This document shows, piece after piece, positions 45,325-54,985 of a DNA stretch of 64,000 bases (its first letter is position 1; the number at the start of each line of letters is the position of its first letter). The position numbers and the translations under genes are program-made. The notes below the pieces were generated by a model, which was not told the DNA's origin, searched no databases, and saw only the letters and a program-made list of their open reading frames with translations. Source of the DNA: Chinchilla lanigera (taxonomy: Eukaryota; Chordata; Mammalia; Rodentia; Chinchillidae); contig NW_004955473.1 of the NCBI RefSeq assembly GCF_000276665.1, forward strand, positions 3,955,666-4,019,665. The letters are read 5' to 3'.

Positions 45325-45795
45325 TCATATTACAGTGATGTATGCATACTGATGTTTATAGCAACATAAGTCATAGTAACTAGATCTTGGAAGTGGCCTA
45401 TATGCACATCAACAAATTAATGGATAAAGAAAACATGGTATTTACACACAATGTAAATTTTGGAATATTACTTTGCCATAAAGAAGGATAAACTTGAATC
45501 ATTTGTAGGTGAGTGAGTTCATTTTGAGACTGTAAGTTTAAAAATTAATCTGACACACAAGCTTAAATATTGAATAGTTTTTCTAATGTATAAGAAACCC
45601 AAAACATGAAATATAGGTAATAGGAAATATGGAGATAGATCTTTAGCAAAAGGGGAGGGAACTAAGAGATAGAGGGAAGAGGAGGAGAGGAGGGAAAACA
45701 GATGAAAAAAGGAATTAAGATGTGTTATGTGCATGTACATGCTCCATACAAGGAATGTAATTATTACGCACTGCAAATATGTACACAAAAAGGAA
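45325..45795 (+). mobile_element. L1 3' end, forward, 5'-truncated
   Basis: ORF2 end/3' UTR: 'actgatgtttatagcaacat', 'atcaacaaattaatggataa', 'ggaatattactttgccataa', a purine-rich tract (45,640-45,700), then the terminal 'ggaattaagatgtgttatgt' and 'ctgcaaatatgtacacaaa'. Another L1 follows at once. Confidence 0.82.
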
Positions 45796-45864
45796 GGGGA
45801 TCAAGAGATAGGGGAAGGAAGGCAAGGAAGGAAAAAGGGGTGAAAAAAGAATTGAGATATATTA

Positions 45865-47335
45865 TGTACCTAAAATAGCAAAAGCAATTCTGAACAACAA
45901 GGGCAAGGCAGGGGGCATCACAATCCCAGACCTCAAGTTACACTGCAAAGTTGCAGTGACCACAACATGAGGGGGAAAAAAACAGACTTGTAGATCAGTG
46001 GAACAGAATAAAATATACAGAAACAACTCCAGGCATATTTGGTTACACCATCTTTGACAACGGGGCTAAATCCCATCACTGGAGGAAAGATAACCCTCTA
46101 AAAAATGGTGCTGGGGAAACTGGCTATCCACATGCTGAAAGTTGAACTTAGGCCTATATCTCTCACCATACTGTGAACTAAAATCAAAATGAATCAAAGA
46201 TCTCAATATTACAAAAGAAACAATCTGCTGGAAGATAAAACAGGTAAAACTCTTAAAGACATAGTATAGGCAAAGACTTGCTGAATAAAACCCGAGTTGC
46301 CAAGAATCAACAAATGGGATCACATTAAATTAAAAAGCTTTTTTGCAGCAAGAGAAACCACCAACAGAGTGAAGAGACACCCTATAGAATGGAGGAAAAA
46401 TTTCCAGCTACTCTGCAGACAAAGGACTATAATCTAAATTATATAAAGAACTCAATAAAATTAGACTCCCCCAAATTTAAACACCAAAACAAAAAATGGG
46501 CAGCTGTAATAAATAGAGACGTCTCAGATGAAGAAATACAAATGGCCAATAAACACATGAAAAACATGTTCAAAATACCTGGCTATTAGAGACATGCAAA
46601 TTAAAACAATATTAAAATTCCATCTCACCCCAGAAAGAATGACTATCATCAAAAAAATCAACCACTAACAAATGCTGGCAGCTGGGTGTGGTGAGACGCA
46701 CCTGCAATCCTAGCACTTAGGAGGCTGAGGCAGGAGAATCACTGCTAGTTTGTGGCAAGCCTGGACTACAAAGTGAGTTAAAGGCCAGCCTGAACTGCAT
46801 AGTGAAACCCCGTCTCAAAAAGACAGAAAGAAAAAACAAAACAAAATAAAATGCTAGCAAGGCTATGGAGAGAAAGGAACCCTCTTCATTGTGGGTGAGA
46901 ATATAAACTGATAAAACCACCATGGAAATCAGTATGCAGATTCCTCATAAAAGTAGAAATAGAAATACCATTTGGCCCAGCTCTACGTTTTTAGGCATCT
47001 TCCACAGAGTTAAAAACATACCACAGGGATGTATATATACATATGTTTACAGCAGCACAATTCATCATAGGTAAATTATGTAAACGCCTATATAGGCCCA
47101 TCAACAAAAGAATGGATAAAGAAAATGTGGTGTCTGTGCATAATGGAGTATTACTCTGATGTAAAGAGAGATAAATGACACATTTGTAAGAAAATGGATG
47201 CACCTTGAGAGAATAATGTTAAGTGAAGTAAATCAGACAAGCAAGCTTGAACATTACATGACTTACCTTATATAAAAAAATTAATATATAAATAGAGTAC
47301 AAAATAAAAGACAAATAATAGGAAAAAGGTGAGAG
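45865..47335 (+). mobile_element. L1 3' portion, forward, 5'-truncated
   Basis: It begins within ORF2 ('aaaatagcaaaagcaattct gaacaacaagg'). It runs through 'aaatggtgctggggaaactg', 'agagacatgcaaattaaaac', 'tctcaccccagaaagaatga', 'aatggataaagaaaatgtgg' and 'aatggagtattactctgatg'. The 66-codon ORF at 46,389 is a piece of the ORF2 C-terminal domain. It is interrupted by a B1 SINE at 46,681-46,848. The immediately upstream purine-rich block (45,795-45,865) may belong to the previous L1. Confidence 0.85.
46681..46848 (+). mobile_element. B1 SINE with target-site duplication, inside L1
   Basis: B1 with the internal duplication ('tggcaagcctggactac', 'aaggccagcctgaactgc') and an A-rich tail. The flanks AAATGCTGGCA (46,670-46,680) and AAATGCTAGCA (46,849-46,859) differ at one base. 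Confidence 0.93.
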
Positions 47336-47339
47336 AAAA

Positions 47340-47480
47340 AGTTAGTATGTTCTAAGTATGTTTCTGCTGTTCATTTCTAGTTTTACTCCAATATAGTGTG
47401 AGAGCTCACTTTGCAGGATTTCCACTTCTTTGGGTATGTTAAGGTCTTTATTTTTGCTGTGAATATGGTCTATTTTGAAG
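47340..47480 (-). mobile_element. L1 ORF2 fragment, reverse
   Basis: 'gtttctgctgttcatttcta gttttactccaatatagtgt' is the reverse of ORF2 just downstream of the endonuclease. It may be an inverted part of a neighbouring insertion. Confidence 0.6.
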
Positions 47481-47484
47481 GGAG

Positions 47485-47750
47485 AAAAATGAATCTCCAG
47501 AACAAGAAAGTCTATGAAGACAGAGAGTAGCTCAATGGTTGCCTTGATTTAGCAGAGATGGGTTGGCAGGTGATAGCTAATAGGTAGAGTGTTTTGTTCC
47601 GGCACAAAAAAAGGGTCTAAATTTGGTTGTGGTCTTGGTTGTACAACTCTATAAATACACTAAAAATCCACTGAATCATATACATTAAGTTTGTCAATTG
47701 TGTAGTTTTCAAAATTTAGTGCGAAAAAACTGTGATTTAAGTAATTTTAA
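47485..47750 (+). mobile_element. Old L1 3' end, forward
   Basis: 'gctcaatggttgccttgatt', 'tataaatacactaaaaatcc actgaatcatatac' and 'ttaattttaataaaat'-type ending are an L1M 3' UTR terminus. Confidence 0.65.
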
Positions 47751-47754
47751 TAAA

Positions 47755-47845
47755 ATATAAAAATATGTATTATGTACATGTACCAACTCTCCACAAGAAA
47801 TGTATTATGTACTACAAATATGTAATAATAAAAATAAAATTTTAA
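47755..47845 (+). mobile_element. Short L1 3' tail, forward
   Basis: 'tattatgtacatgtaccaac', 'ccacaagaaatgtattatg' and 'actacaaatatgtaataata' match the other L1 3' tails (28.05, 34.8 and 45.7 kb). Confidence 0.65.
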
Positions 47846-47849
47846 AAAA

Positions 47850-47935
47850 ACCTTTATCTGATTCCTACTGTGCTTAGAATAAACTCCAATCTCTTTCCTG
47901 TGGCCTATAAGACCCTTAAAAGATGTTCCCTGTAC
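47850..47935 (+). mobile_element. Possible L2 fragment, forward
   Basis: 'aataaactccaatctctttc ctgtggcctataagaccctt' is like the L2 'aaactccttagcatggccta' region. Confidence 0.5.
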
Positions 47936-47939
47936 ATAG

Positions 47940-48215
47940 CTGTCTAAAAAATGAATGCAGATGTCCATCAACAAAACAGGTACAAAAAGGTTCACAGCAG
48001 TACCATTACTCATAATAGTCTGTAACTAGAAATAACTCAAATATCTTACAGTAGAATGAATAAATAAAATGTCATATATTCATATACTGAATCACTAAAA
48101 TACAGTCAAAAATAGAAAATGAAAATGAACTACTGTGATACTTAATGACATGGATACATTTTGCTGACATCAGGATGAGTAAAAAAGGCAGAACAAGAGT
48201 ATACCAAAGAACAAG
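47940..48215 (+). mobile_element. Old L1 3' end, forward
   Basis: 'gatgtccatcaacaaaacag', 'cacagcagtaccattactca' and 'tgatacttaatgacatggat' follow an old L1 ORF2 end/3' UTR. Confidence 0.65.
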
Positions 48216-48234
48216 CAAACCTAACCAATGCTGA

Positions 48235-48326
48235 CAGAAATACCAGCAGCCCCCAAGAACTTGTTGCAAATGCAAATTCTTGGGCCTCAGCCAGATGATC
48301 TACTGAATCAGTCTGTGACAGTGGAA
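48235..48326 (+). mobile_element. MER5-like DNA transposon fragment
   Basis: 'aagaacttgttgcaaatgca aattcttgggcc' followed by 'gatctactgaatcagtctgt' is the MER5A central part. Confidence 0.75.
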
Positions 48327-48328
48327 GC

Positions 48329-48342
48329 CAGTCATTTGTAAC
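48329..48342. repeat. Left target-site duplication of the older L1
   Basis: CAGTCATTTGTAAC, matching CAGTCATCTGTACC at 56,488-56,501 with two mismatches. Confidence 0.8.
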
Positions 48343-48455
48343 TTCTTTTTCTTACATTTTTTAAATTTTTATTTTAAAGAAAGACAAAAAAGAAATAAAA
48401 ACAATGATACAGAGTTTCAAAGAATAATAAGAAATTGATAATTATTAATGTACTG
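48343..48455 (-). mobile_element. Older L1, terminal 3' UTR and poly(A) end (left of the nested L1)
   Basis: T-rich sequence (the reverse poly(A) end) and about 100 bp of 3' UTR. The element continues at 54,831 on the far side of the nested younger L1. Confidence 0.75.
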
Positions 48456-48469
48456 CATAGTGTTGTCTT
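48456..48469. repeat. Left target-site duplication of the nested L1
   Basis: CATAGTGTTGTCTT, identical to 54,817-54,830. Confidence 0.93.
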
Positions 48470-49021
48470 TTTTTGTTTTTGTTTTTTTTTATTTTAAAAC
48501 TAAAAGGAGGAAAGCATTAACAGGCAGACAACATTTTACAAAATAGCAAAAGAACAGTACAGACAATACACAGTTACAAAGTGGTAGGGAATTAACAATG
48601 CTTGTTGTATTACATATTGATATCTTCAAAGTGGATTCCCATTAAAACAGATAGAGACATGCAATATTGATCAATCAGGGATTCACTGACAGTTTCTTTC
48701 AGCACAGAAATAGAAGACAGTAGAACAACTACGTTAACTATCCTGTGTATACATACACACACAATTTCTCCTTCTTTCCCTTTTCTTTTCCCACATCCCA
48801 GTTGCCCTTTACCCTTGAATGTTTTCCTATCATTTCAAAATGTCTAGCATACCTCCTTGTTTCAATTCACTCTTTCAGGTTTTACACTAGTGAAACAATG
48901 CAGTGATTGCAAATGCAGGTCTGATTTATTTCACTTATGAGTATGGTCTCTAGTTGTGACCATTTACCTATAAAGGCCTCGAGTTTATCTTTCTTTATAG
49001 CTGAGTAATATTCCATTATAT

Positions 49022-52000
49022 AAAAGTACCACAATTTTCTTATCCAATCCGTGGTGGATGGACATTTGGGTTGNNNNNNNNNNNNNNNNNNNNNNNNNNN
49101 NNNNNNNNNNNNNNNNNNNNNNNNNNNNNNNNNNNNNNNNNNNNNNNNNNNNNNNNNNNNNNNNNNNNNNNNNNNNNNNNNNNNNNNNNNNNNNNNNNNN
49201 NNNNNNNNNNNNNNNNNNNNNNNNNNNNNNNNNNNNNNNNNNNNNNNNNNNNNNNNNNNNNNNNNNNNNNNNNNNNNNNNNNNNNNNNNNNNNNNNNNNN
49301 NNNNNNNNNNNNNNNNNNNNNNNNNNNNNNNNNNNNNNNNNNNNNNNNNNNNNNNNNNNNNNNNNNNNNNNNNAAGTGTGTATTCATCTCAGCTGCCCAT
49401 TTTTGGATTGGGTCTTTGAATTTGGGGGGGATGATATTTTTTAATTCTTTATATGTTCTAGATAGAAGTCCTTTGTCTGAGGGACAGTCAGCTAAAATTT
49501 TTTCCAAGTTTCTGGGTTTTCTTTTTACTCTGCTGGTGATTGCTTTAGATGTGCAGAAACTTTTCAGTAGGATGAGATCTTGATTCTTTCAAGTGTTTCA
49601 CGTGCAATTTGGTTTTTGTTCATAAACTCTCTGCCTACCCCTATGTCTTCAAGGTTTTTACCTACTTTCTCTTCCAATAGATTTAGTGTTTCTGTTTTAA
49701 TATTGAGATCTGTGAACCATTTTGACTTGGGTTTGGTGCATGGTGATAGACTTGGATCTATTTTTGGTCTTTGGCAGGCAGCAAGCCAATTTTTCCAGCA
49801 CCATTAATTAAACAGGCTATCGTTCTACCAATGAGTTTATTTGGCCCCTTTATCAAAAATTAGGTGGCTGAGTGTGTTTGTGGTCGTGGCTGTTTCTTCC
49901 AGTCTGTTCCATTGATCCTTAGGTCTTTTTTTTACCCACAACAATGTTGATTTTATGACCGAAGCTTTGTAGTATAATTTCAGGTCAAGGATTTGTGATT
50001 CCACCTGATTTATCATTGTTGCTCAGGATTGCTTTTGCTATTCTGGTTCTCTTCTGCTTGCAGATGAATTTAAGGCATGGTTTCTCGAGATCTATGAGGT
50101 ATGCTAATGGTACTTTAATGGGAATTGCATTGAATCTGTACAGCAGTTTTGGGAGTATGGCCATTTTCACAATGTTGGTTCTTCCTATCCATGAGCAAGG
50201 AATATTTTTCCATTTACTGAAATCTTCTTCAAACTCTTTTTTCAGACTACCGTAGTTTTCATTCAATAGGTCTTTTACTTCTTTTGTTAGATTGATTCCT
50301 AAATATTTCTATTTCTTGGAAGTTATTGTGAAAGGTATGGTTTCCTTAATTTCTCTTTCAGTCTGTTTGCTGTTTGTGTATAAGAATGCTATTCATTTTT
50401 GGGTGTTGACTGTGTATCCAGCTACACTGCTGAATTTGTTGATTAATTCAAGGAGTCTTCTTGTGAAGTTTTTGGGGTCCTCCATGTAATGTATCATGTC
50501 ATCAGCAAATAATGATAGATTTACTTCTTCCTTTCCTATCTTATTCCTTTTATTTCTCTCTCCTGTCTAATTGCTCTGGCTAGTAGTTCCAGAACTATAT
50601 TGAATAAGAGTGGTGAGAGTGGACATCCTTGTCTTTTTCCTGATGTTAAAGTTAATCCTTTCAGTTTTTGTCCATTTAGAATGATGTTGGCTGTTGGACT
50701 GTCATAGATGGATTTGATCAGGTTAAAGTAAAGACCATCTATTCCTAGTTTCTGTAGAGTTTTTATCATAAATGCATGTTGGACCTTGTCAAAAGCTTTT
50801 TCTGCATTTATTGAGATGATCATGTGGTTTCTGTCTTCGGCTCCATTGATATGGTGTATAACATTTATACATTTGTGAATATTGAAACAACCCTGTATTC
50901 TTGGAATGAATCTGACTTGGTCATGGTGTATGATTTTCTTGATAATTTGCTGCATTCTATTTGCTAGTGTCTTATTGAGTACCTTTGCACCTATATTCAT
51001 TAGGGAGATTGGTCTGTAGTTGTCTTTCTTGGTTGGGTCTTTCTCTGGTTTTGGTATGAGTATGATGCTTGCCTCCAGAAATGAGTTAGGGAGAATTGCT
51101 TCCCTTTCAATTTCATTGAAGAGTTTGAGGATGGTTGCTATTAAATCTTCTCTGAATTTCTTGTAAAACCCTGCTGTGAATCCATCAGGGCCTGAGCTTT
51201 TCTTTGTCAGTAGGTTTTTAATCACGTTTTCAATGTCTTTAATTGATATTGGGTTCTTCAGAAATTTGATATCTTCTTGACTCAACCTTGGTAATTCGTA
51301 CACATCTAGGAATCTGTCCATTTCTTCTGAGTTTGCTATCCTATGGGAGTAAAGTTTTTCAAAGTAGATATCAATGATCATCTGAATTTCTGTGGAATAT
51401 GTAGTAATTTCATTGTTTTCTTTCCTTATTGCATGAATCTGAGGTTTCTCCTTCTTTTTCTTGATAAGGTTGGCTAGGGGTTTATCAATTTTATTTATTC
51501 TTCAAAGAACCAACTCTTTATTTTTTGGAGGGTTTTCTTTGTCTCAGTTGCATTAATTCCTGCCCTAATCTTTATAATCTCCTCCCTTCTTTGGGCTTTC
51601 GGCCTGACTTGTTCTTCTTTTTCTAAAAGATTAAGATGTAGCATTGTTTTTTCTCTTTCTGTTTTCCTTATCTGTGATTTCACCACTATAAATTGCCCTC
51701 TGAGGACTTCTTTCATTGCATCCCATAGATTCCGGTAAGTTGTATTTACATTTTCATTTGTTTGTAGGTATTTTTTAATTTCCTTGTTAATTTCTTCTGT
51801 AACCCATTGGTTGTTCAGAAGGTTGTCATTTAATTTCCAATTGTTTATGGAATTTTTGGAGTTCCTTTTGTCATTAATTTCCAATTTTATTGCACTGTAG
51901 TCAGATAATATGCACGGGATAATTTCAATTCTTTTGTATTTCGAAAGCTATGCTCTATGGGATTGGATGTGATCTATTTTAGATAAAGACCCATGTGCAG

Positions 52001-52601
52001 CTGAGAAAAATGTGTATTCTGATGTTGTGGGTGGAACACTCTGTATACATCTACTAAGTCCATTTGTTCACAGTTTTGGTTCAGATCTGTTATTGCCTTG
52101 CTGATTTTTTGTCCAGTTGACCTATGTCTTTGTGTCAGTGGGGTGTTGAGGTCCCCTGTTACAATAGCATTACCAATTATACATTTTTTCCATGCCTGTT
52201 AAGATTTGTTTTGTATAATTTGGAGCTCCGATATTTGGTGTATACATGTTTGTGATTGTTATCTCATCCTCTTGCAGTTTTCCCCTGACTAGTATGTAGT
52301 GACCTTCTTTATCTCTTTTGATTGTTGTCGGTTTGAAGTTTACATGGTCTACAAACAGAAGAACTACACCTGCTTTTCTCTGGGTTCCTGTTGCATGGAG
52401 AGTTGTTTTCCATCCTTTGACTTTTAGTCTATGGATTTCCTTTTGAGTGAAATGTGTTTCCTGTATACAACTTACCGTTGGATTTTGTTTTTTAATCCAC
52501 TCTGCCAGTCTGTTTCTTTTGAGTGGAGAATTGAGGCCATTTCCATTTATACTGATAACTGATATGTATTGATTTATCATTGTCATGTTATTTACTTGCA
52601 T
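49022..52601 (-). pseudogene. L1 ORF2 (endonuclease/reverse transcriptase), broken
   Basis: ORF2p nicks DNA and reverse transcribes L1 RNA at the nick. The N-terminal APE-type endonuclease is readable from 52,601, with I-S-I-N-G-N-G-L-N (metal/DNA-binding Asn) and the catalytic Glu in I-Q-E-T-H-F. The reverse transcriptase runs over 51,381-50,498. Motif A reads S-I-N-A-E-K-A-F-D, where the usual catalytic Asp (S-I-D-A) is Asn (codon at 50,806-50,808). The F-A-D-D box is intact at 50,498-50,509 but lies in another frame, because one base is lost near 50,538-50,541 (G-I-R then stop). Further breaks separate the 143-, 129- and 281-codon pieces. The C-terminal cysteine-rich part falls in the N gap. 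A normal L1 ORF2 has about 1,280 codons; the span here fits that. Confidence 0.92.
49074..49373. other. Assembly gap (300 N)
   Basis: Exactly 300 N. The flanks align to 55,294 and 55,683 in the older L1, which has 388 bp between them. The missing sequence is therefore expected to be the L1 ORF2 C-terminus/3' UTR start, and somewhat longer than 300 bp. ORF predictions through the N are meaningless. Confidence 0.97.
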
Positions 52602-52625
52602 TGGTGTCCTACTTTTTCTATCTGT

Positions 52626-53640
52626 TTACTTGCTTGCTCTTCTTGACGTTTCATTTCTACGCTTGTTCTTAAAATTGCGGTCAGATTTTTCTCTGTCTAG
52701 AATATCTTTTAGTACTCTTTCTAATGCTGTCTTGGCACTTATGAAGTTCTTCAATTGTTCTTTGTCGTGAAAATATTTTATTTCTCCGTTGAATTTGAGG
52801 GATAGTTTGGCAAGGTACATCAGTCTTGTTTGGAAGCTGTTCTGTCTCAGGACCTGTAATACTTCACTCTTACTCTTCCCGATTGGATGGTTTGCGGAGA
52901 AAAGTCTGCCTTGATTCTGATGGGCTTTCCTTTATAGGTAATCTATTTCTTTTCTCTAGCAGCTTTCAATATTCTGTTCTTTTGCTGGAGACCTGGGAAC
53001 TTGACTATTATATGCCTGGATGCAGTTTTATTTTGGTTGTGGTTGGTTGGAGTTCCATATGCCTCATTTAGGTATATATCAGGTTCTATTTCCATGCTTG
53101 GGAAATTTTCTGCTATTATTTCTGCAAATATTGCTTTTATGTCAGTTGTGTTGCCTCCTAGTGTTTCATTGACTCCTATAAGTTGTACATTATTTCTCTT
53201 TGCCTCATCTTGCAGCTGTTGAATTGACTTTTCCTGGATCCTTGTTGATTTTACATGATCCTTTCTTTCACGGTTGCTAGCTGCCATGCTGTCTTCAAAG
53301 TCTGAGATTCTATCTCAGCTTCATTCAAGCAGTACTGGCAGCTTTCAGTGGAAGCTTTCCTTTCCTGGAATTCTCTTTGAATCTGGTTCATGCATTCTAA
53401 GTGCTTTCTATATTTTTCATTTAACGCTTCTGTCCATTGTGTTTGTTCTTCTATTTTCTTATATATTTCTTCTTCAGACTTTTTGAGCAGTTCCTTCATT
53501 ATTATTGTCATTTCATTTTTTGCCTGAGGGATTATTTCTGATCTGATCTCTTCTATGGCCTTATGGAGTTGCTTCTTTACTTCCATTACAATCATTTCAG
53601 CTATTTCAGGCATGTGTTTACCAAGTTCTCCTATGTTCAT
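52626..53640 (-). pseudogene. L1 ORF1 (RNA-binding chaperone), broken
   Basis: ORF1p trimerises through a coiled coil and coats L1 RNA. From 53,640 it starts M-N-I-G-E-L-G-K-H-M and shows a Glu/Lys-rich heptad-like coiled coil (E-E-I-Y-K-K-I-E-E-Q). The second frame (53,287-52,943) holds the RRM, recognised by S-I-Q-Q-L-Q-D-E-A-K-R-N-N-V-Q-L-I-G-V and S-R-H-I-I-V-K-F-P, ending L-K-A-A-R-E-K-K. The third piece (52,820-52,626) is the C-terminal domain (L-A-K-L-S-L-K-F-N-G-E-I-K). At least two frameshifts separate the three. The start used is the first Met of a block with coiled-coil character. Upstream sequence is 5' UTR. Confidence 0.9.
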
Positions 53641-54197
53641 GTCTCCTGGACTTGTTCTGAGTGGGATGGAGTTCTGGGATTGTGTTTTAGTCCTTCGTTT
53701 TGTAATGTTTGCTCCCAGATGCAGAAAGCTCAGTTTCCCTCTTCAGTGGGTGCATAGCAAAGGCCACTAGTGTCCCTAGTTGTCCTGTTGGTTAGGTTTG
53801 CCCCTCAGTGACCCCTGAGAACCACTACTTATTCTCATGTTTTCTGGCAGTTGTTGATTTGTATCTAGTTATCCCAGGTCTCAGATGGGGGCATTGTTGT
53901 CAGCTGATGGCAGACTGTCTGATGCAGCGTCCCCTTGCAAATCAGGACTCATGCATGGCCCAGACTTGGGTTACAGTGGTGTGCAATTCCAGTCCAGTGG
54001 ACCTATTTCCCCAGGCAGTTCAGCATATAGGCCAAACCCAGACACAAACTGCAGGGTCGACAGTTTGTGAACTACCAGATTCTGTGTCTCCAGTCAGTTC
54101 AGGACACATACAGGAACCAGATGCAGGCCGGATGGGCAGCAATCCCAGACTGCCCCTGCCTGTGAACTCTTACAGGGTCCAGGTGAACATAAAGCAT
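53641..54197 (-). promoter_or_regulatory. L1 5' UTR, non-repeated part
   Basis: GC-richer sequence between ORF1 and the tandem monomers. In rodent L1s this 'tether' links the monomer promoter to ORF1. ORFs of up to 169 codons on the + strand across it have no domain and reflect open GC-rich composition. Confidence 0.75.
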
Positions 54198-54816
54198 GGA
54201 CTCGAACCACAGGACCAGCAGCTCTTTGAGCACTGGCTCATTCAGTGCAGGGTGCATGCTGGGAGGGGATACATGCTCCCCCACACAGCCAGTGAAGTCC
54301 CTGGGCCTTCTGAGTGAGGACTTACTGTCTGCCGCGGGTGCAGGGAAGGCAAAGACTCAGTCTGTAATGGCAGTGGGGTCCAGGTTGCCCACTCTGCCCT
54401 CAGGAAGTAGATGGGAAATACCTGGCTCTCTCCGTATGTTTCAGCACAGATCAGTGGTGATGTGAGTAAAGCTCGGACTCGAACTGCAGGACCAGCAGCT
54501 CTTGGAGCACTGGCTCACTCAGCGCAGGGTGTGCAGCGAGGGGATACACGTGCCCTCCCACAGCCAGAGAAGTCCCTGGTGCTTCTGAGTGAGGACCTCC
54601 TGTCTGCCGCGGGTGCCCGGAGGGCATAGACTCAGTCTCTAATGGCGGCGGTGTCCTGAGTCACCTGTTCTGCCCTCAGGAAGTAGATGGGAAATACCTG
54701 GCTCTCTCCACAAGTTTCAGCTGGGAACTGTGGCGGTGTGAGTAAAGCACATACTCGAACTACGGGACCAGCAGCTGTTGTAGCACTCAATCACCTGGCG
54801 CAGGTTGCAAGCAGCA
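54198..54816 (-). promoter_or_regulatory. L1 5' UTR tandem promoter monomers of about 277 bp
   Basis: Two full units (54,198-54,474 and 54,475-54,750) and a partial one (54,751-54,816). Aligned landmarks: ACTCGAAC at 54,200, 54,477 and 54,753; AGGACCAGCAGCTCTT in the first two; GAAGTAGATGGGAAATACC once in each full unit; and GTCTGCCGCGGGTGC once in each. Spacing is 277 and 276 bp. Monomers act as the promoter in mouse and rat L1s. That role here is inferred from position and the GC-rich, CpG-containing content. Confidence 0.88.
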
Positions 54817-54830
54817 CATAGTGTTGTCTT
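54817..54830. repeat. Right target-site duplication of the nested L1
   Basis: CATAGTGTTGTCTT, identical to 48,456-48,469. It belongs to the older L1 sequence. Confidence 0.93.
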
Positions 54831-54948
54831 CAAAATAGTTCCTCAGATTACAAGATGTAGGTATGCAAAATTAATCAACCTATATAAGCACCAACTGATC
54901 TTTTCAACACACTAAAAGAAATTAATAGTACAATTATGTCAGCTATCT

Positions 54949-54985
<37 letters not shown>

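Larger units (their letters stand above)
48470..54816 (-). mobile_element. Nearly full-length L1 retrotransposon, nested, reverse strand
   Basis: The element reads right to left: tandem 5' UTR monomers (54,816-54,198), a non-repeated 5' UTR part (54,197-53,641), ORF1 (53,640-52,626), a spacer of about 25 bp, ORF2 (52,601 down to about 49,022), then the 3' UTR and a T-rich end (reverse poly(A)) at 48,470. A perfect 14-bp direct repeat (CATAGTGTTGTCTT) marks both ends. Length is about 6.35 kb, including 300 N. It inserted into the 3' UTR of an older L1 of the same orientation. The 5' end lies inside a monomer, as in mouse L1s. Both ORFs carry frameshifts, so it is not active today. Confidence 0.95.

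Noticed and set aside
49040..49583. ORFs of 122-170 codons made mostly of X
   Set aside because: They run through the 300-N gap.
53808..54317. 169-codon forward ORF, the longest on that strand without N
   Set aside because: It runs antisense through an L1 5' UTR, with no domain.
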